Part shown: positions 37,501 to 50,900 of the stretch, one piece after another
Layout of the letters: the number at the start of each line of letters is the position of its first letter
How positions within the stretch are numbered: position 1 is the first letter of the stretch
Assembly: GCA_008360975.2 (NCBI GenBank)
Contig: CM039182.1
Location: forward strand, 82,925,405-82,989,404
Direction: 5' to 3'
Origin: Lichenostomus cassidix
Lineage: Eukaryota; Chordata; Aves; Passeriformes; Meliphagidae
Length of the DNA: 64,000 bases
The notes under the pieces: generated by a model
The model's input: only the letters and a program-made list of their open reading frames with translations
Told to the model about the DNA's origin: nothing
Database searches by the model: none
Translations under genes and position numbers: made by a program

Positions 37501-38954
37501 CAGGTAGCACCGGTGCGTGCTTTTCTTGGGAAGGGCTGGTTTTTTCTTTAAAACAAAACTAACAGAGCGTCTGCACACGCGAGGCATTTGTGCTTGGACT
37601 TTTTCTTTAACCTTATCTGTCCTGTTTTCACATTTTTGCCCGCAAAACTGGGCAGGGAAAGTGCCCCAGCTCCCCTTCCTGCGCTCCAGACAGCGCGGAG
37701 CAGGCTCCCGGCGTGTGCCAGCGGTACGGCGGGCTGTTCAGAGCTCCTTCGTGCTGCGAAGCGCCCTGCGCTCCCGGGATCCATCCCCAGGCTGCCACGA
37801 GCACTCCTACAGACTGCTGATGCGAACTTCTGGGCACTGGGACCTCTGGCATTTCATCACGGTAGCTCCGAGCCATCCTATTTGCAGGTAGCTTGCAAAT
37901 AACTCGGACTGTGGAAAAGCTCTTTTGAGGGAAGCGAAGCTGCACGCTTCCCTCCGAGCTACTGTTTTAAAGCGTATAGACTTCCAGCAAGAGCCGCCAC
38001 ACTCTGTGAGGAGAGAAGTATTCACTTCACTAGAAGCAAAAACACCTCTCATAAGAAAGTGGTCAGCCCTATAGAAGGAAATTGAGCCCAAGGAGAAGTG
38101 GGAGAAATCTCTGGGCTTTTCCTCCTAAGACAGATGCATGTGCACTAATAGGAGTATTGTGGCTGAGCACTCGAGCTGAATATATTTTGAAATGTAACTT
38201 GATACCTTCTTTGCTCTTGCTCTTTCTTCCTCCGTGGCTCTTCTTTACTGTGTTTAAAGGAATAGTTTTCTTATCAGCCCGCCCCTCCGCTCCCCGTGTT
38301 TCCAGCCCTGCTTTGGTCTTGCTCTATTCTCACCACTTGCTCTCCCTGTTCAAGTCCTCAAATAATCACTCCAGTTTCCTTGTGTATGTCACCTCAGCCT
38401 CTTGGAGACACGTGTCACTCTGCCTGCTACCCCTACTCATGCCACCAGCGCCTGGCCTCTCCTCGGCACCGAGCTTCCCTCGGCCATCTGCACTTCATGC
38501 AGTGCTGAGATTGCCCTTCAGTCTGTCAGCACCTCTGCTGCTCTCCTGTGCTGTCCTGCGCTGTCCTGTCCTGTCCTGTGCTGTCCTGTCCTACCCTATC
38601 CTAACACAGTCCATAGGGAGCTTGCTCTGTGGGCTGTCACTTCTCAGACCCCGTTGAGCCATCTCTTCCCACCTCTGGGCTGTCCTGAATTCCTGTGAGC
38701 CATCATTCACCCTGACACCTTGCGTTTTGTGGGTCCAGCCTCACAGTGCTGGTGCCTCACCGAAGGAGAAGCTGTCTCCTGTCCAGGGTGCTATTTAGTG
38801 AAAAGGTGAATGCAGGTGGTATCAGGTTCCTGGCTGAGATTACTCCAATGGTAAGGAGGTATCTGCTCCCTGCTAGATCCCAGGTGGCAGGACTAGCATG
38901 GCTGGCATCACAGCCCCACATGCTTACGTGAGATACTTTCTGCACATGTAGATC
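37500..38954. other. CpG-island shore and upstream flank
   Basis: CpG density declines gradually between 37,500 and 37,960. Beyond that the sequence is C/T-rich on the plus strand up to the CTGTC repeat. Frames here (37,517-37,891 and 38,082-38,657) lack domains. It could hold proximal regulatory sites or a divergent promoter transcript, with no direct sign of either. Confidence 0.45.
38545..38603. repeat. CTGTC-type tandem repeat
   Basis: About 59 bases of imperfect CCTGT/CTGTC pentamer repeats, some grouped as a ten-base unit ending GTG, decaying at the right into CTACC and CTATC variants. It sits in a C/T-rich stretch about 1.1 kb upstream of the inferred promoter. It creates the open frame 38,082-38,657, which is low-complexity and not a gene. 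Confidence 0.8.
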
Positions 38955-39265
38955 CAGCCCAGACTGGAAGGGAACTCGAAAGATCACCTGGTTCAACTTT
39001 TCATGGTAAAGGGATGAGACTGTCACCCTGTTTGATGCCATCTTGAAACCCTCCAGTTGTGGGGACTCCACCCCATCCATGGGGAAGATTTTCCAGTGGG
39101 TGACTGTTCTAACTGTAAAAAATTTCTTTTTTTACAGTGAATCAAAACCAACCTCTCCTCATGCCACTTGTACCTGTTGCCACTTGCCTGCTCCCTGTGT
39201 CTCCCTGTGAAGAGAGAATCTCCATCTTTTTTGCAGCTGTACATGTACCTGTATGATTTCACCAG
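38955..39265 (-). mobile_element. CR1 LINE fragment, reverse orientation
   Basis: On the plus strand the order of motifs is that of a reverse-complemented CR1: ACTGGAAGGGAACTCGAAAG, GATCACCTGGTTCAACTTTT, TGTGGGGACTCCACCCCATC, TTCCAGTGGGTGACTGTTCT, CTGTAAAAAATTTCTTT, CTTGTACCTGTTGCCACTTG and GAGAATCTCCATC. It is a 5'-truncated copy of roughly 300 bp in the inferred upstream flank of the CpG-island gene. Frames crossing it have no coding meaning. Confidence 0.75.
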
Positions 39266-42200
39266 GGTTTGTGCAGTACGTGTCCGGTTCTCGCTGCTTT
39301 CGCAGAACCTGCTGCTGCGGGCACGGCCAAGGACTTCAACACATGCCTCTTCTACACACTGTTTAATGCTGTTTGCCCCCGGCACATTCCTTAGCTGCGC
39401 AATGCAACAGTTATACTTTGTCATCTGTAGTATTTCCACCCCAGAATATCAATTTACAGCCCTGTGTTGCAGTGTGTCCTCAAAAAGCGAGAAGTGAAAG
39501 GAGAGAAGTTATATAACTGGTCTGGTGCTGCAGAGCCAGCCAGCCACCAGCAGGATTGCATTGCAGGGATTCCCACCTTCCAAAACATCCCCTTCTTCCC
39601 CAAAAGAAGACTACTTCCTGCTACCTCACAACCTCTAAGGCACTTTGCATGCTTCGTCTCAAAACCAGAGACCACCTTTATGACCATGATGCTCTGCATC
39701 CAACACTGAAGGGAAACTGAAGGTATGATAAAGCTCAGGTATTTGTGAAGCATCACGCAGACAGCCACCTGGCTGCCTTCCAGCATGCTCTTCCTTTGAG
39801 TGTGCTCACTGTTTCTCATATATAAGACTGCTGATCCATCAGTTAATCATATTGAGTAAGTAACTAAAATTAACTTTTAAATTATTAATGCATGAGAACA
39901 TATCCGTTTGCCATGTACATTATTTTAAAGGATTACAGTGTGTACACTGAGTGCCATTAATGTTACATTTTGAAGACAGCAAATTGACTTGTATGGAAAT
40001 CAGAAGAGTTGATGGATTCCTCTAAAGATGCCTTTGACAATGATAAAATGTTCAATTGAATTATTATTAAGCATGTGTCTGTACTTAAATTTCTTCCTAA
40101 TACATACAAAAATAGGCGACTGCTCAAGTCCTATTAGTATAATATTTTTCATTTTGTGGTGGGTTAAAAAAATAGATACACTTGAGTATTGAAAATATTC
40201 ATCTGACAAATAAAAACACTAGGAAAGATACATTTAGTTTCCTAGACTACAGCTGTATCATTCAAGACAAAACTGTACTGTCATAAGATTGTTTATCCAA
40301 AATAGCACCGCTAAAATGGTTAAGTGGAGAAGTAGCAATGCATCTTTTCAGTGGCAGTGAAGGACACACTTATCTTTTGTCTTAACTAACAAATCTCTGG
40401 CAACACCCCACATGATGCTGTATCATGAAAATAACAGCCTGAAATGCTGATATTTTCTTTAAGAAAAGAAGATTGTCATTTTCTGCAAGAAAAAGCACAC
40501 AAGAAATAGTATTGGCAATAATGTACTCTGACTATGTAAACATTATTCCTGCTCAAGGACAGTCTAAAAAGTAAAAGCAAATATTAGTGCAAAAGCCTTG
40601 GTGCCTTCAGGACTTTGTGCCCAGGAGAAGTTTGTCCCAGCTCCCTGTTTTCTTGTTCTTTGCAGTGGTTAAGGTTTGGGTTAGAGAAGACAAATTCCTC
40701 CTGACCTCTGATGGAAGAAGAAGATGGAAGAACTAATGAGACTCCCTGGCTGTGGTTGAGGGAATCCAGGCCACTGGGGGAGAAGAGAACAGGACATGCA
40801 GTCAGTCCCCTCCTAGCTGAAGAGGGTCTTGCTGCCCCACAGCTTCCAAGCTCAGAGCCTGGGGTACAACTGGGATTAGGATATCAGTTTGTTCTCCAAT
40901 ACACTTCCTCAAGATATCCATAAAGCCTGGAAAATGCTCTTTTTGCCATTTGTTCTCCTCAGGAAATTTGCAATAATGTAAGTTTCTCATGTGTTAAAGG
41001 TTCAAAACCAGGTCCAAAATATAAGCAGAATATAGGCATTCTGTGTCTATTTAGCCCTATATTTAAAACTCAACACATAATAATAAATGGCTGTTGGAGT
41101 TCAAGTACTGTGAACTTGGTTTGCTTTCCACAAAGACTTGAAATCTGCAGGGTGACTTTTCATTTTGGAACTTAGCCAAAGGACACTAAGCTCTACAATT
41201 CTGTTCGTTCCAAGAGAGAAAAAGGTCATTTTAAAGTTTTATTAAATAGACTAATGAAAACTGTCTAGTAGATACGAAGTTTTCTTTAGAAACATTATTG
41301 TATTTCATATATATACTGAGAACAGGCATAATTTTCTTTTCTATTACATTGATTTAGGAAATGAAAATCCAATAGCGGAAGATCTGAAGAGGAGAGATCA
41401 GAATCTGGCCATTGCTTTCACTCTCAAAGGAACATTCATGAAAGCATTATATGAAAGTCAGCATTAAGCATGATCTTTAACTAGTAGAATGCACTGATAA
41501 AAGAATTCAGTGATCAAAAAAGGGTCAACATGGTCATTATTGCCTAGTAGGTATATGGGCAAAAGTGCTGACCAACCTTTGAAATGATAATAACTTTCTT
41601 TTGTCATGGACAAAGCTTTTCACCTTAAATAAGACAGGAAGTCTTCTAACACAGTAGAATTTTAATAAAGCTTAATCTGGAACAAAACCAACACAAAATT
41701 ATGTCTGTTGCTTTTACTATATATGAAACAAATGCTTAAAATATTTTTAAAAGCTATCCAGAAAAAAACAAGCCTTTTTAACATCAAGAAGGTACGGGTG
41801 TGTGGGGGGGAAACATTCTCCTTCTTTTCTGCCTACATCCTTCTTTTCCATTGTATTTATTTTGTCACTTAATGTATGGTGGAGATTGTAAGCTGAAAGG
41901 AGAAATGAAAGCACTAAGGAAAAAACTAAACAAGTTTGTAAAAACACTCACTAAATATAGCTGTATGAGCTAAAGGATACAAACTGAATTTCAGTGTTCA
42001 CCAGAAGACCGAAAAGACTGAGAATTTCAAAACTTTACATGTTTTCTACCAAATATTCACTCAGTTCTGGTTTTTACCTGATTCGACAAGAACTTCATTA
42101 AGTACATTAGTTTTAGAAGTTTTGAGACTTCATCTTCTGCCCTGTTGTTATGAAGAGGTTTTCTTAATATCAGTTCAGTATAGAAAAGACTTTTCTGTAG

Positions 42201-45200
42201 TCTATCTCTAGAACACTAGCGACAGAAAAAGAAAAGCTATGGCCTGACCATAACTGAATCAACTCACTCTGTTCATAGACCACATTGTGGAGATCTACTT
42301 TTTGTTGCTAGGTAAGTTATATCGCTATTTACAGCTTTGTCAAAAGGCTGAATAGTCAGGGACATTTTGTAATTTGAGATGGAGTCCTAAGCTCCAGTGA
42401 GAGAGATGTGCTCTTCCTGGACTGTACAAAATAGAGCAGTTACACAAGGTGGTGTAGAGGAGAGGGGAATTTTAAGTGATACTGATCATTTAAACAGAAA
42501 CTACATTAGAAAGATGAATACATTCAGCCCACCCTTCTACAAAAACACATCTGTTCCCACCGCTAGCTCTACAATTAACACATAGACTGATTCAACACTA
42601 AGAATTATAAGTTACTGTATTCTCAGTTCCAATGAAGTGATGAAGAAAATGGGTACTTTTGGACATCAAAGGTGTTAAGTGAAATGACACCTCAAAAGTG
42701 TTTACTTTCCCCAAATCAAAGTCAGCTGCTTTCCTGATGAATAACAAATTTTCAACTAGGATGCCAAATAACGCTAGAAGAAAAATTCAAAATTATACTG
42801 CAATAGGAGGAGATTCAGTAAGAACTATACTTTATATTCTCATTTATGACATGAGAAATCAGGATTTATTAAAAATGTAGTGCTCATTCACAGCTCTGCC
42901 ACAGATAAGAGCGAAGGCAACAAGAATTGTGACTCAGAATGAAATCCAGCTACACTGCAGTCAGTGGCAAAACTCTTAGGGAGCTTAGTGTGACTGACTT
43001 TGTCTCAAGTATTTTCTTGGTTCCTGAGGGAGGGGCAATTAAAATAATAATAAAGACAAAGAGAAAATCTTCAATGCCATAACTTGCCTGCAGGCTGTAG
43101 CTTTCAGAGCATATTTTCACAACAGCTGAAGCAGGATCGTCAGGCTAGTGCCATCTGCAAACCAGAAATATTTAAATGGTGTAAACAAAAATAGATTACA
43201 TGAAGGTAGGTTTTACCAAGCTGAGAAAAGAGGCACAGCGATCCAGCTGTATTGCACCCAAACCAGACCTTCCCTCAGTCAGTGTGCTAAGCTGTGTGCA
43301 GACCCCAGCACCATCTGAGCTGAAGTGCACCTCTGCACAGCACAGCCTTGCAAGGAGTCAGTGTGCCTTTGGTTGGCTTGCAGGGTGTGGATGCAGAGCT
43401 AAGGTGTGTCTCAGGCAGGTTGTCCCCATGTGCCACAGGCACCACCACTCTGTAGCAGCCAGTTCATGTCTCAAGCCATTCTCCACAGCAGGTGATGTGG
43501 AGTGTTGAGAGCATTCCCATCCTGTGACTTTAAATAAGCAAAATGCATATGTCTAATAGCCAGTTCAAGTTGGAACTAGACTTTTTGAATTTAAACTACC
43601 ATTTGTAAAGGAAGTTATATTTTACTTTCCTGGTGCAAGAATTACCAAAAAAAAATTGCCAAACTAAACCAATGTACACTGCATTATCATCTAAATTAAT
43701 CCCTTGTCATAATGTTTTAATTTCTCACAAACTCTTCTTAGCTAATTAAGCCAAAACTTTCTCAGAAATTGGCTGTCACGAGGAGATTCCCTTGCTACAT
43801 CCATAGCAAGCAGTGGGTTGGCTGCTTAAACAGAACATTGAGAACTTGTGTTTAAATAGAAGTTGTGCCTGCAGTGATTTAAAAGTATATTTTCTACAAG
43901 TCCTGTCTATTTGTTCAACTATACTAAAGGAGTAAGAAGTCCTTCTCTGGTTTAAATTATTTCCTTTTGTTTGGAAAAAATATTTTGTTAGCCAAGGAGA
44001 GATCATGAGACCCTGAAGCTTAGCAGTCAGCACACCATGCTAGGACAGGAGAGAGCTGACTTTCACTCTCCCATGTAAGGAAGGTTTACTATGTACTGTT
44101 TTGTCTGTTACTGTTTTAACTCTTTCTGCTCTTAGTTAATGATTTAAGGGATTTTTTTTTAATAGCACAGTCTGAAAGAATGTCATGACAGAATATTATC
44201 CAACCTGGGGAAAGAGTTGATTTCTTTGAAAGAGAATCTCACTTCAAGAAAAGAAGAGTTCTTTAACTATGCTTTTCTACCCAGTATGGGTCATCTTACC
44301 TAATTGTAAGGAAAATGGCCAGATCTGTCAATTTTTCCCACTGCCTGTACAAGGCTGAATCTGAGAATACATCTGTCAAGCAAAGGCCTCCTATGCAAAT
44401 CCTGATGGGACTTGCACTTCATACTGTCCAGCCAGAAGTAGGCATTTAGGGTATCTTTATTATAGAGAAAAACTTAGAGGACAAATTGTATTACATACAA
44501 AAAAGTGATATACATCCTTTGATAAGTGAGCAATCATTCAAACAGAAATGGCTGTCCTGTGGTTGCTATCCTGACAAAATGAAGTTCTCTTGAAGGTAAT
44601 CCCAACCTTGATGGTTCCATGATTCCTCTCCTCTCAAAACTGTGATGGCTGTTCTTTATAGAAAAACATCTCTTCCATGATTGTTAGATGTATGCAAATA
44701 ATCTGCATATATTCCTAGTGCAATTTGTAACTTTCTTGAGAAGAAAATTTTTGAGGGTTTTTCATTTCGCTATCAAAAACTGTAATTAAAGTTACTAAGG
44801 TCAAATTGCCCATGATTGTTTTCCTCTGATGCTTTAGCAGACATGAAATAGGAAAACAAAGATGTGCTACAACACAGTAGCTCAGACATTCATCTTCAGC
44901 AGCCCTGCAGTTGTACAGGCAGTGCAAAGTCTCAGGGAGCCTCGCAGTAGCTACTAGAGCAGCTGAAAGGAAATCCACTGGTGCTTCTCAGGAAGCTGTC
45001 ACCACCTCTAGTTGGAAGTCTGGGACAGGCAGGCTTGTCACTGATAGTCTAAGATTTAGCTATGGTTTATTCTATCTTTCTAAATTTAGTCTTGTAAAAG
45101 TGCACATCTGTCTAATTCCATATGCTGATTAGACCTCAAAAAGTTTGGTGAAAATGAACAGAGAATATCTTTGCAGGAAAGACTTTCAGAACAGTTACAC

Positions 45201-47694
45201 CTACGAGGTAAGATCAGTTCTTTCTCCTTGACCAAGAGCCTTTTTAACATGCACTAACTGCTCTGTGAAGATTTAGACAGGCTGCTGCATGGCTAAAAGG
45301 CCTCAGCAGGGCTGGGGCTCCAGTGATGCCCCCTTAAAGCAGGTATATGGCTCCTCTGTGATCATGTGCCAACCTCAAGGGCATGTGTTCTGTTCCACAC
45401 AGCTCTTGTTCTAAGACGGCAGATCTTAGACATTTCTGGTTTTACATTGATTGCTTTGTACATTCTGCCTCCTCCCCCCAAAGGTCTGGTGATTCTCTTA
45501 TCCTAGTTATTGTTTGGGAAGCATTTGAACAGACCTTTATTTCAGCCATGCCTCAGGGATGAGATAATGTAGAAAATGCCATATTAAGAAACAACCAAAC
45601 AAACTTCATTGTGTGAGCCACAATGGCGTGACGATAGAGCTAGGAGATTTACAGCAAATCAATGAATCTGTCTAATTACTCTGCTCTAATTTAGATCATT
45701 TGCTTCTACAGTGGGAGGCAGACTACTGGTTGATTGTTCCTCCCTCTTTAAGACCTAGAGCTACATATGTCACATTGTGAAAATGTGATACAAAATTGAT
45801 TCTAAAAAATTGCCTTCATATTACTCACTAGAAAGCAATTGGAGTCAGGCCAGGAGCAGATGGCAGCTCAAAAGGCAATCCTCTTCCTCCTTGAGAAGTA
45901 CTATTACTTTGTACTTCGTTAGCAGTATTGATCTAAGAAACCTGATGCCTTTTACAAACAGCAAGGAATGTAATTTTATAGTGCCCTAGTAGCAAAGTGA
46001 GTAGGATTTCTCTGCTTTAGCACATGAAGAAACTGATGGATGTCAGGTTTACAGCATTCCCATGCCCACAGTTTTCCAAGAGATCTCATTCTCCATCTGA
46101 AGAAAAAACAGCTTCTCTAAAATCCCAGCACTCTGCCACAAGTGTGGCACCCAATCATCAAGCACATGAAATTAAGGGATATTAATCAGAGATAGAGACA
46201 AAGCCATTGGCAAAAAGAGACTTTCCCAAACCCCACAGGAAAGTACATAGCAGGACCAGAACCCAGAGTGGCTCAGCCCTTGGCTGTGCTTTGTAGGCTC
46301 TCCCTGTGAGCCCAAGGGGAGTATCCAGCTACTCCTGAAACAGCTTGCCCACAAAAGGCACCTCTTGGACAAGTTAAGCACTTGTTTGAAGTGGAACTGA
46401 ACTTCTGAATGCAAATACCTGCTAGGCATTATACCCTGCAGCACAGCTGGATCCAGGGAACCTGCTGAGATGGTGAAACTCTCCATAAATAGGCATCAGT
46501 ATGTTTCCCTAGTCAGGGTTGAGAAAACCTGGGTAATGAAAGAGACATTTTTTAAATGGAAGAAGCAGGAAGATTTTCCAGCTTCTTACACTCATACAGT
46601 AACCAATACAGCCATGATATTGAAACATGAAAAATTTCAGCCCAAATGTTGGGGGACAGTAAAAAGAAGTTAATTTGAAGGTGGGAGAAAGCTTGCATAC
46701 TTCTCAGACCTTATTCTAATACACAGTGAGGTCAAAAACAAAACCCTCAAGCATGAACAACATTGGGCATACAGCAAACAAATTTACTGTAAATTACAGT
46801 GCATATCCCCAACAGCAGATATTTATTGAGTCTAACCTCTCTATAGAAGTGGAGCTAGAAAAACATGTATCAGCCAAAGATTATCTTCAGGTGCATGTTA
46901 TGTCGAACACGTGGCATGGTTTGCAAATTTCACAGTAGCACTCAGGTAGATGTGAAACTTTGGCATGATTTGAAGTGGGCATTCTCCTCATAAGGATTTT
47001 ATTTCATGCTTACAGAAAGGTGATTTCTCATGGATTTTCAAAAGTGGACTCTTTCATTTCATAACAGAAATACTTTATGATGATCTTCTCCATGCAAGTT
47101 AGCAAAGGAAAGAAAGCTGAAGCAGTGGCAAACTAGAGAGGAGACAAAAAATACAAGTTTCCGAAGAGTCAAATTCCATTTTTCTACTAGCGGTTCAGAA
47201 AATTAGTTTTGCAAAGAGCAAACTACTTTCATAAAAAGGTGTTTTGCTTTATTTAATTTAATTAATATATTACTCTGTGTGTATTTCAGTGCTGACACTC
47301 CTACCCTGCCAGGCTTCTTTTCAAGAAAGCAGACTGCATTATAAAGTTGGATCCAGTTCTGGTCCTGGTGAGGTCAAAGTGCAAGTCGTAGCTAGACTTG
47401 ATTTCTTCATCTCTAAACTCTGCAGCACATGCTCTATAGTTAAAAGTCACTTTTTCTTTTGATTGCTTACACACTATTATTTTAATTGTTCTTTGTTTCT
47501 AGGAAACTGAAGTGAGATATGTTGATGTCGTTGTATTTTTTGTCTACTTATCTTCCCTTATATTGAGGTAATGAGGTAGGACACCTTTCTACTGTTATGA
47601 GTGGACAGACCAAATTTAAGAAAGAGCAAGGAATTTTCTTGTATTTCTCCAGGACAGTGAAACACTGCCAGATGGTAAATTTTCAGAAAGCAAG
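39266..47694. other. non-coding flank, nothing recognised
   Basis: AT-rich unique sequence with no repeat family or coding exon I can support. In the inferred model this is intergenic sequence upstream of the leftward gene. Confidence 0.5.
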
Positions 47695-47922
47695 AAAGGT
47701 TTGAGTTGAACATTAAGAGGAATTTCTTCACAGAAAGGGTGATTAGACATTGGAAGGAAATGCCCAGAGAGGGTGGTGGAGTCACTGTTCCTGGATGTAT
47801 TTAAGGAAAGACTGGATGTGGCACTCAGTGCCATGGTCTAGTTGACAAGGTGGTGTTAGGTCATAGGTTGGACTCAATGATCTCAAAGGTCTTTTGCAAC
47901 TTAATTGGTTCTGTGATTCTGT
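47695..47922 (+). mobile_element. CR1 LINE 3'-end copy
   Basis: The clearest CR1 in the window. In order: AGGAATTTCTTCACAGAAAG, GGGTGATTAGACATTGGAAG, GGTGGTGGAGTCACTGTTCC, AAGACTGGATGTGGCACTCA, TTGGACTCAATGATCTCAAA and GGTTCTGTGATTCTGT at the 3' terminus. The ATTCTGTG-type repeat end is intact. The copy is truncated at its 5' side near 47,695, as is usual for CR1. Confidence 0.9.
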
Positions 47923-50900
47923 AAAATACCAGAACCAAACCTTGTGGTCATATAGCCCTTGTCTCTGCAGTGGAAGGGTCCTTTCATTCGGGTGCACTGG
48001 GGAACATGGCCCTCATTACAGCAAAATGCAGGTGCCCAGGATCACATGAGAATCCTTCATGGCTATATAATTTGAACATCATGTTATATGAATTCCTGCT
48101 GCCTAACTGAGCATGAATATCTCTGGGAAACACCAGTGCCTGTATCATATGATAGGACAGAGACCAAAGGGGATGCAGAAAGGAAGAAGACTGTGCCCTA
48201 GATGTAAATGGTAAAAAGAACTGATGTGGCCAATACGTTATGATCCCATATATCCATGGTCTTGAGAGTGATTAAAAAGAACAATATTTTTGAGCCATAG
48301 TGTGTCACAGCAGGGCAAGGATCACATTTAAGGACAAGTCTGCTGGTGCAGAACAGAACTGATGTGGAACTGAAAGGCACAGTTAAATCCGTGTTGGGAC
48401 AGACATGGGACTCTCCATTTAGCAGATAGCATTCACATACAGACATCCTTCCAGCCTATTTTATTTGCTGCATCAGCATATTCAGTGTTACTCACACAAA
48501 GGAAGCAAGTAAATTGTCTTCCATGAGTAGCAAAAATCCCAGTCTCTCTTTCACCTTGAGCTGGAGGAGAAGCCAGTAAAGGTAAGACAGCATCATAAAT
48601 CCCACTATTTGTATTACAACAGTTCCCAGGAACTCTGGTTGCATGACAGAAAGTCATTGCACTGGTCAAATATTGAAAAACATTTCATTAGCCTACAGAG
48701 ATATTAGTTGATCTTCATTTTACTAGGTGCACCCCATCACAGAATACCCTGTAATTAAACTTGCCCTTGAATATAATTTTAGGAAGTCAGGGTGTTCTCA
48801 CTCTAACAGGAGGGTTTTGCAGCAGCCACAGCATCACAGCTTCATGCTGACAGTGTGAACACTGGAGTCTGCACTGCACAGAGCCCTGACTGTATGGTGA
48901 CACTGCCATAGCTGTGTCTGTCCAATCTGCCCCTGCTGTGTGTGAGTCCTAAGGACTACTGATAACAACAGGACTGGCTGGGATAGCTTGGGTAAGCAGG
49001 CCACTAACCCTCTAATTGCAGGTAGTCATGGCAGGCAAAGATGAATACTTGAGGACTTCTATCATCAAATTCAGTATTTAGAAATTCCCCTACTTGGCGT
49101 ACAATCCCTTTCATGAGCTTATGAAGCTAAATGATAAAGTAATTTAAGTAACTTCTCTCAGCTCAGTTCCTCCTAAGTAGAAAACTATATCAGAATTGCA
49201 TTCCTCAGGTAGTGTGCAGCCATATTCTAATTTCCAGCCTAAATATATTCACAGGCAATCTTATTTCCTTCCTGACACCATTTGTCTGTCTGGTCTATTT
49301 GTGACTCAGTCCTTATTTATGACTCACCAGTGTGAAAGATAAGATTTGTGGCTTAGTGAGTGGCCTAATTGCCCAAGCAATGATTATATTAGTTCCATGC
49401 TCTACGGGAACATGTAAGGGCCCTTCTTAAAGTCCAATTAAGAAAATATGTTTACATCTAAACAACCATAAATAAAAATTTTAAAATATATTTGATCTGG
49501 AATTTTCTGGATAAATATTTATACTGGGCTTGCTAATCACCACAGCAATTTTCTTCCTGATCCTCTTGTTGAACATGTGTATAAGGAAAAAGGCAAGGTG
49601 GTGTGGATTACGCGATGATGCTACCTTTCTCTGTGTCGTTCGCCTCCAGTTGTGGGAGTGACCACTTTTCATGATGTCTGTGCTAGGTTGTGGTTCATAT
49701 GAGCTTGGTGGAGCCGATGGTATGTGGGTGACTTGGCAGAACAGCTGGAACAAATGGCAATAGTTATCTTGATCATCCTTCTGAGGGAGCATGTTCTGGC
49801 TTTTGTTCATCTTCTTATGGATTATCTGAATTTCAGCTGCTTATGGATTTTGGGATAACAGCAGTGGACAGCAGCATTTTGTGCTTAGGTCTCAGTTCTG
49901 CAACACACTAATCATGGTTGGATTGGAGATTTTTCAAGAGCAAAATTAAAAGTTAATATAAACTGCCTGGAGAAGGCCCAGGAGCAGTTATCCATTATTA
50001 GTAATTGTTCATTTTATTATTCTTGCAGTACAAGCTAGAGACTTTAGCAACAGACAAGATCCTCATTGTCCTCAGCACCATAAGAAGCCAGAACAAATGG
50101 CCAATTTTTGTCCACATTTGGTGGAGAAATAGAAAACATTTTCTTGGAAGAGGCTATCTTTTTTGATGGCAGCCTATCAAATCCCAGTTTCAGCTTTGCT
50201 ATTCACCATCTATTCCATGAGTGTTATTATGGACTCCATTCTCAGGTAGCACAGATCAAACATGGTGCTGTGTCTGTCACCTGAACTGCACTGATTTATG
50301 CTCACTGCGTCACTTCAGCAAGGACAGTGACGTTACACCAGCTGACACCAGCACAGGATCTGGCCCTTGGATGCTGTCAATGCCATTTAAAACCACTCTT
50401 CTCTTTCTGCTTCTTCCTCAGTGCAGGGAGATTTATTCTGGCTGACTGCAACCAGGAGCCAGGCGCAACTCGGCTCCCTTCCTGCACCCTGCCTCCCCAG
50501 CTCAGTAGATCCCAGAGGAACAGGGGGTGTGGGAGAGGAGAGGAGAGGATCCGGCCCTTTAGAGGTGGTTCCATTTATAAATATTGACTTTAATGCTAAT
50601 TTCATGTAGTTGCTTGTAAAAGTCTTTCAGGCTGAAGCAGAAGGCACGCTGCAGATGGCAAGGATATTTTTCACAGTTTTTATGGTGGATAACAATATAC
50701 TTGACATTTTGCTCATTAAATGTGAGCCTTGGTATGTGAGTAAACATGCTAGGCATCTGCGCTCTAAAATTACCAGTGTGAAAAGCAACAACTCAAATGT
50801 TTCAGTCAATAAATGTACAGCACAGAAGCAACATTCAGCAACTTTCTGAACGCTGTGTGCAAGGCGAGGACTGAGTTTGCAGTATTACATGGAACACTCT

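Noticed and set aside
38082..38657. 191-codon plus-strand frame rich in Leu, Ser and Pro with apparent hydrophobic segments
   Set aside because: It is generated by C/T-rich sequence and the CTGTC tandem repeat. There is no domain and the hydrophobicity follows from pyrimidine-rich codons.
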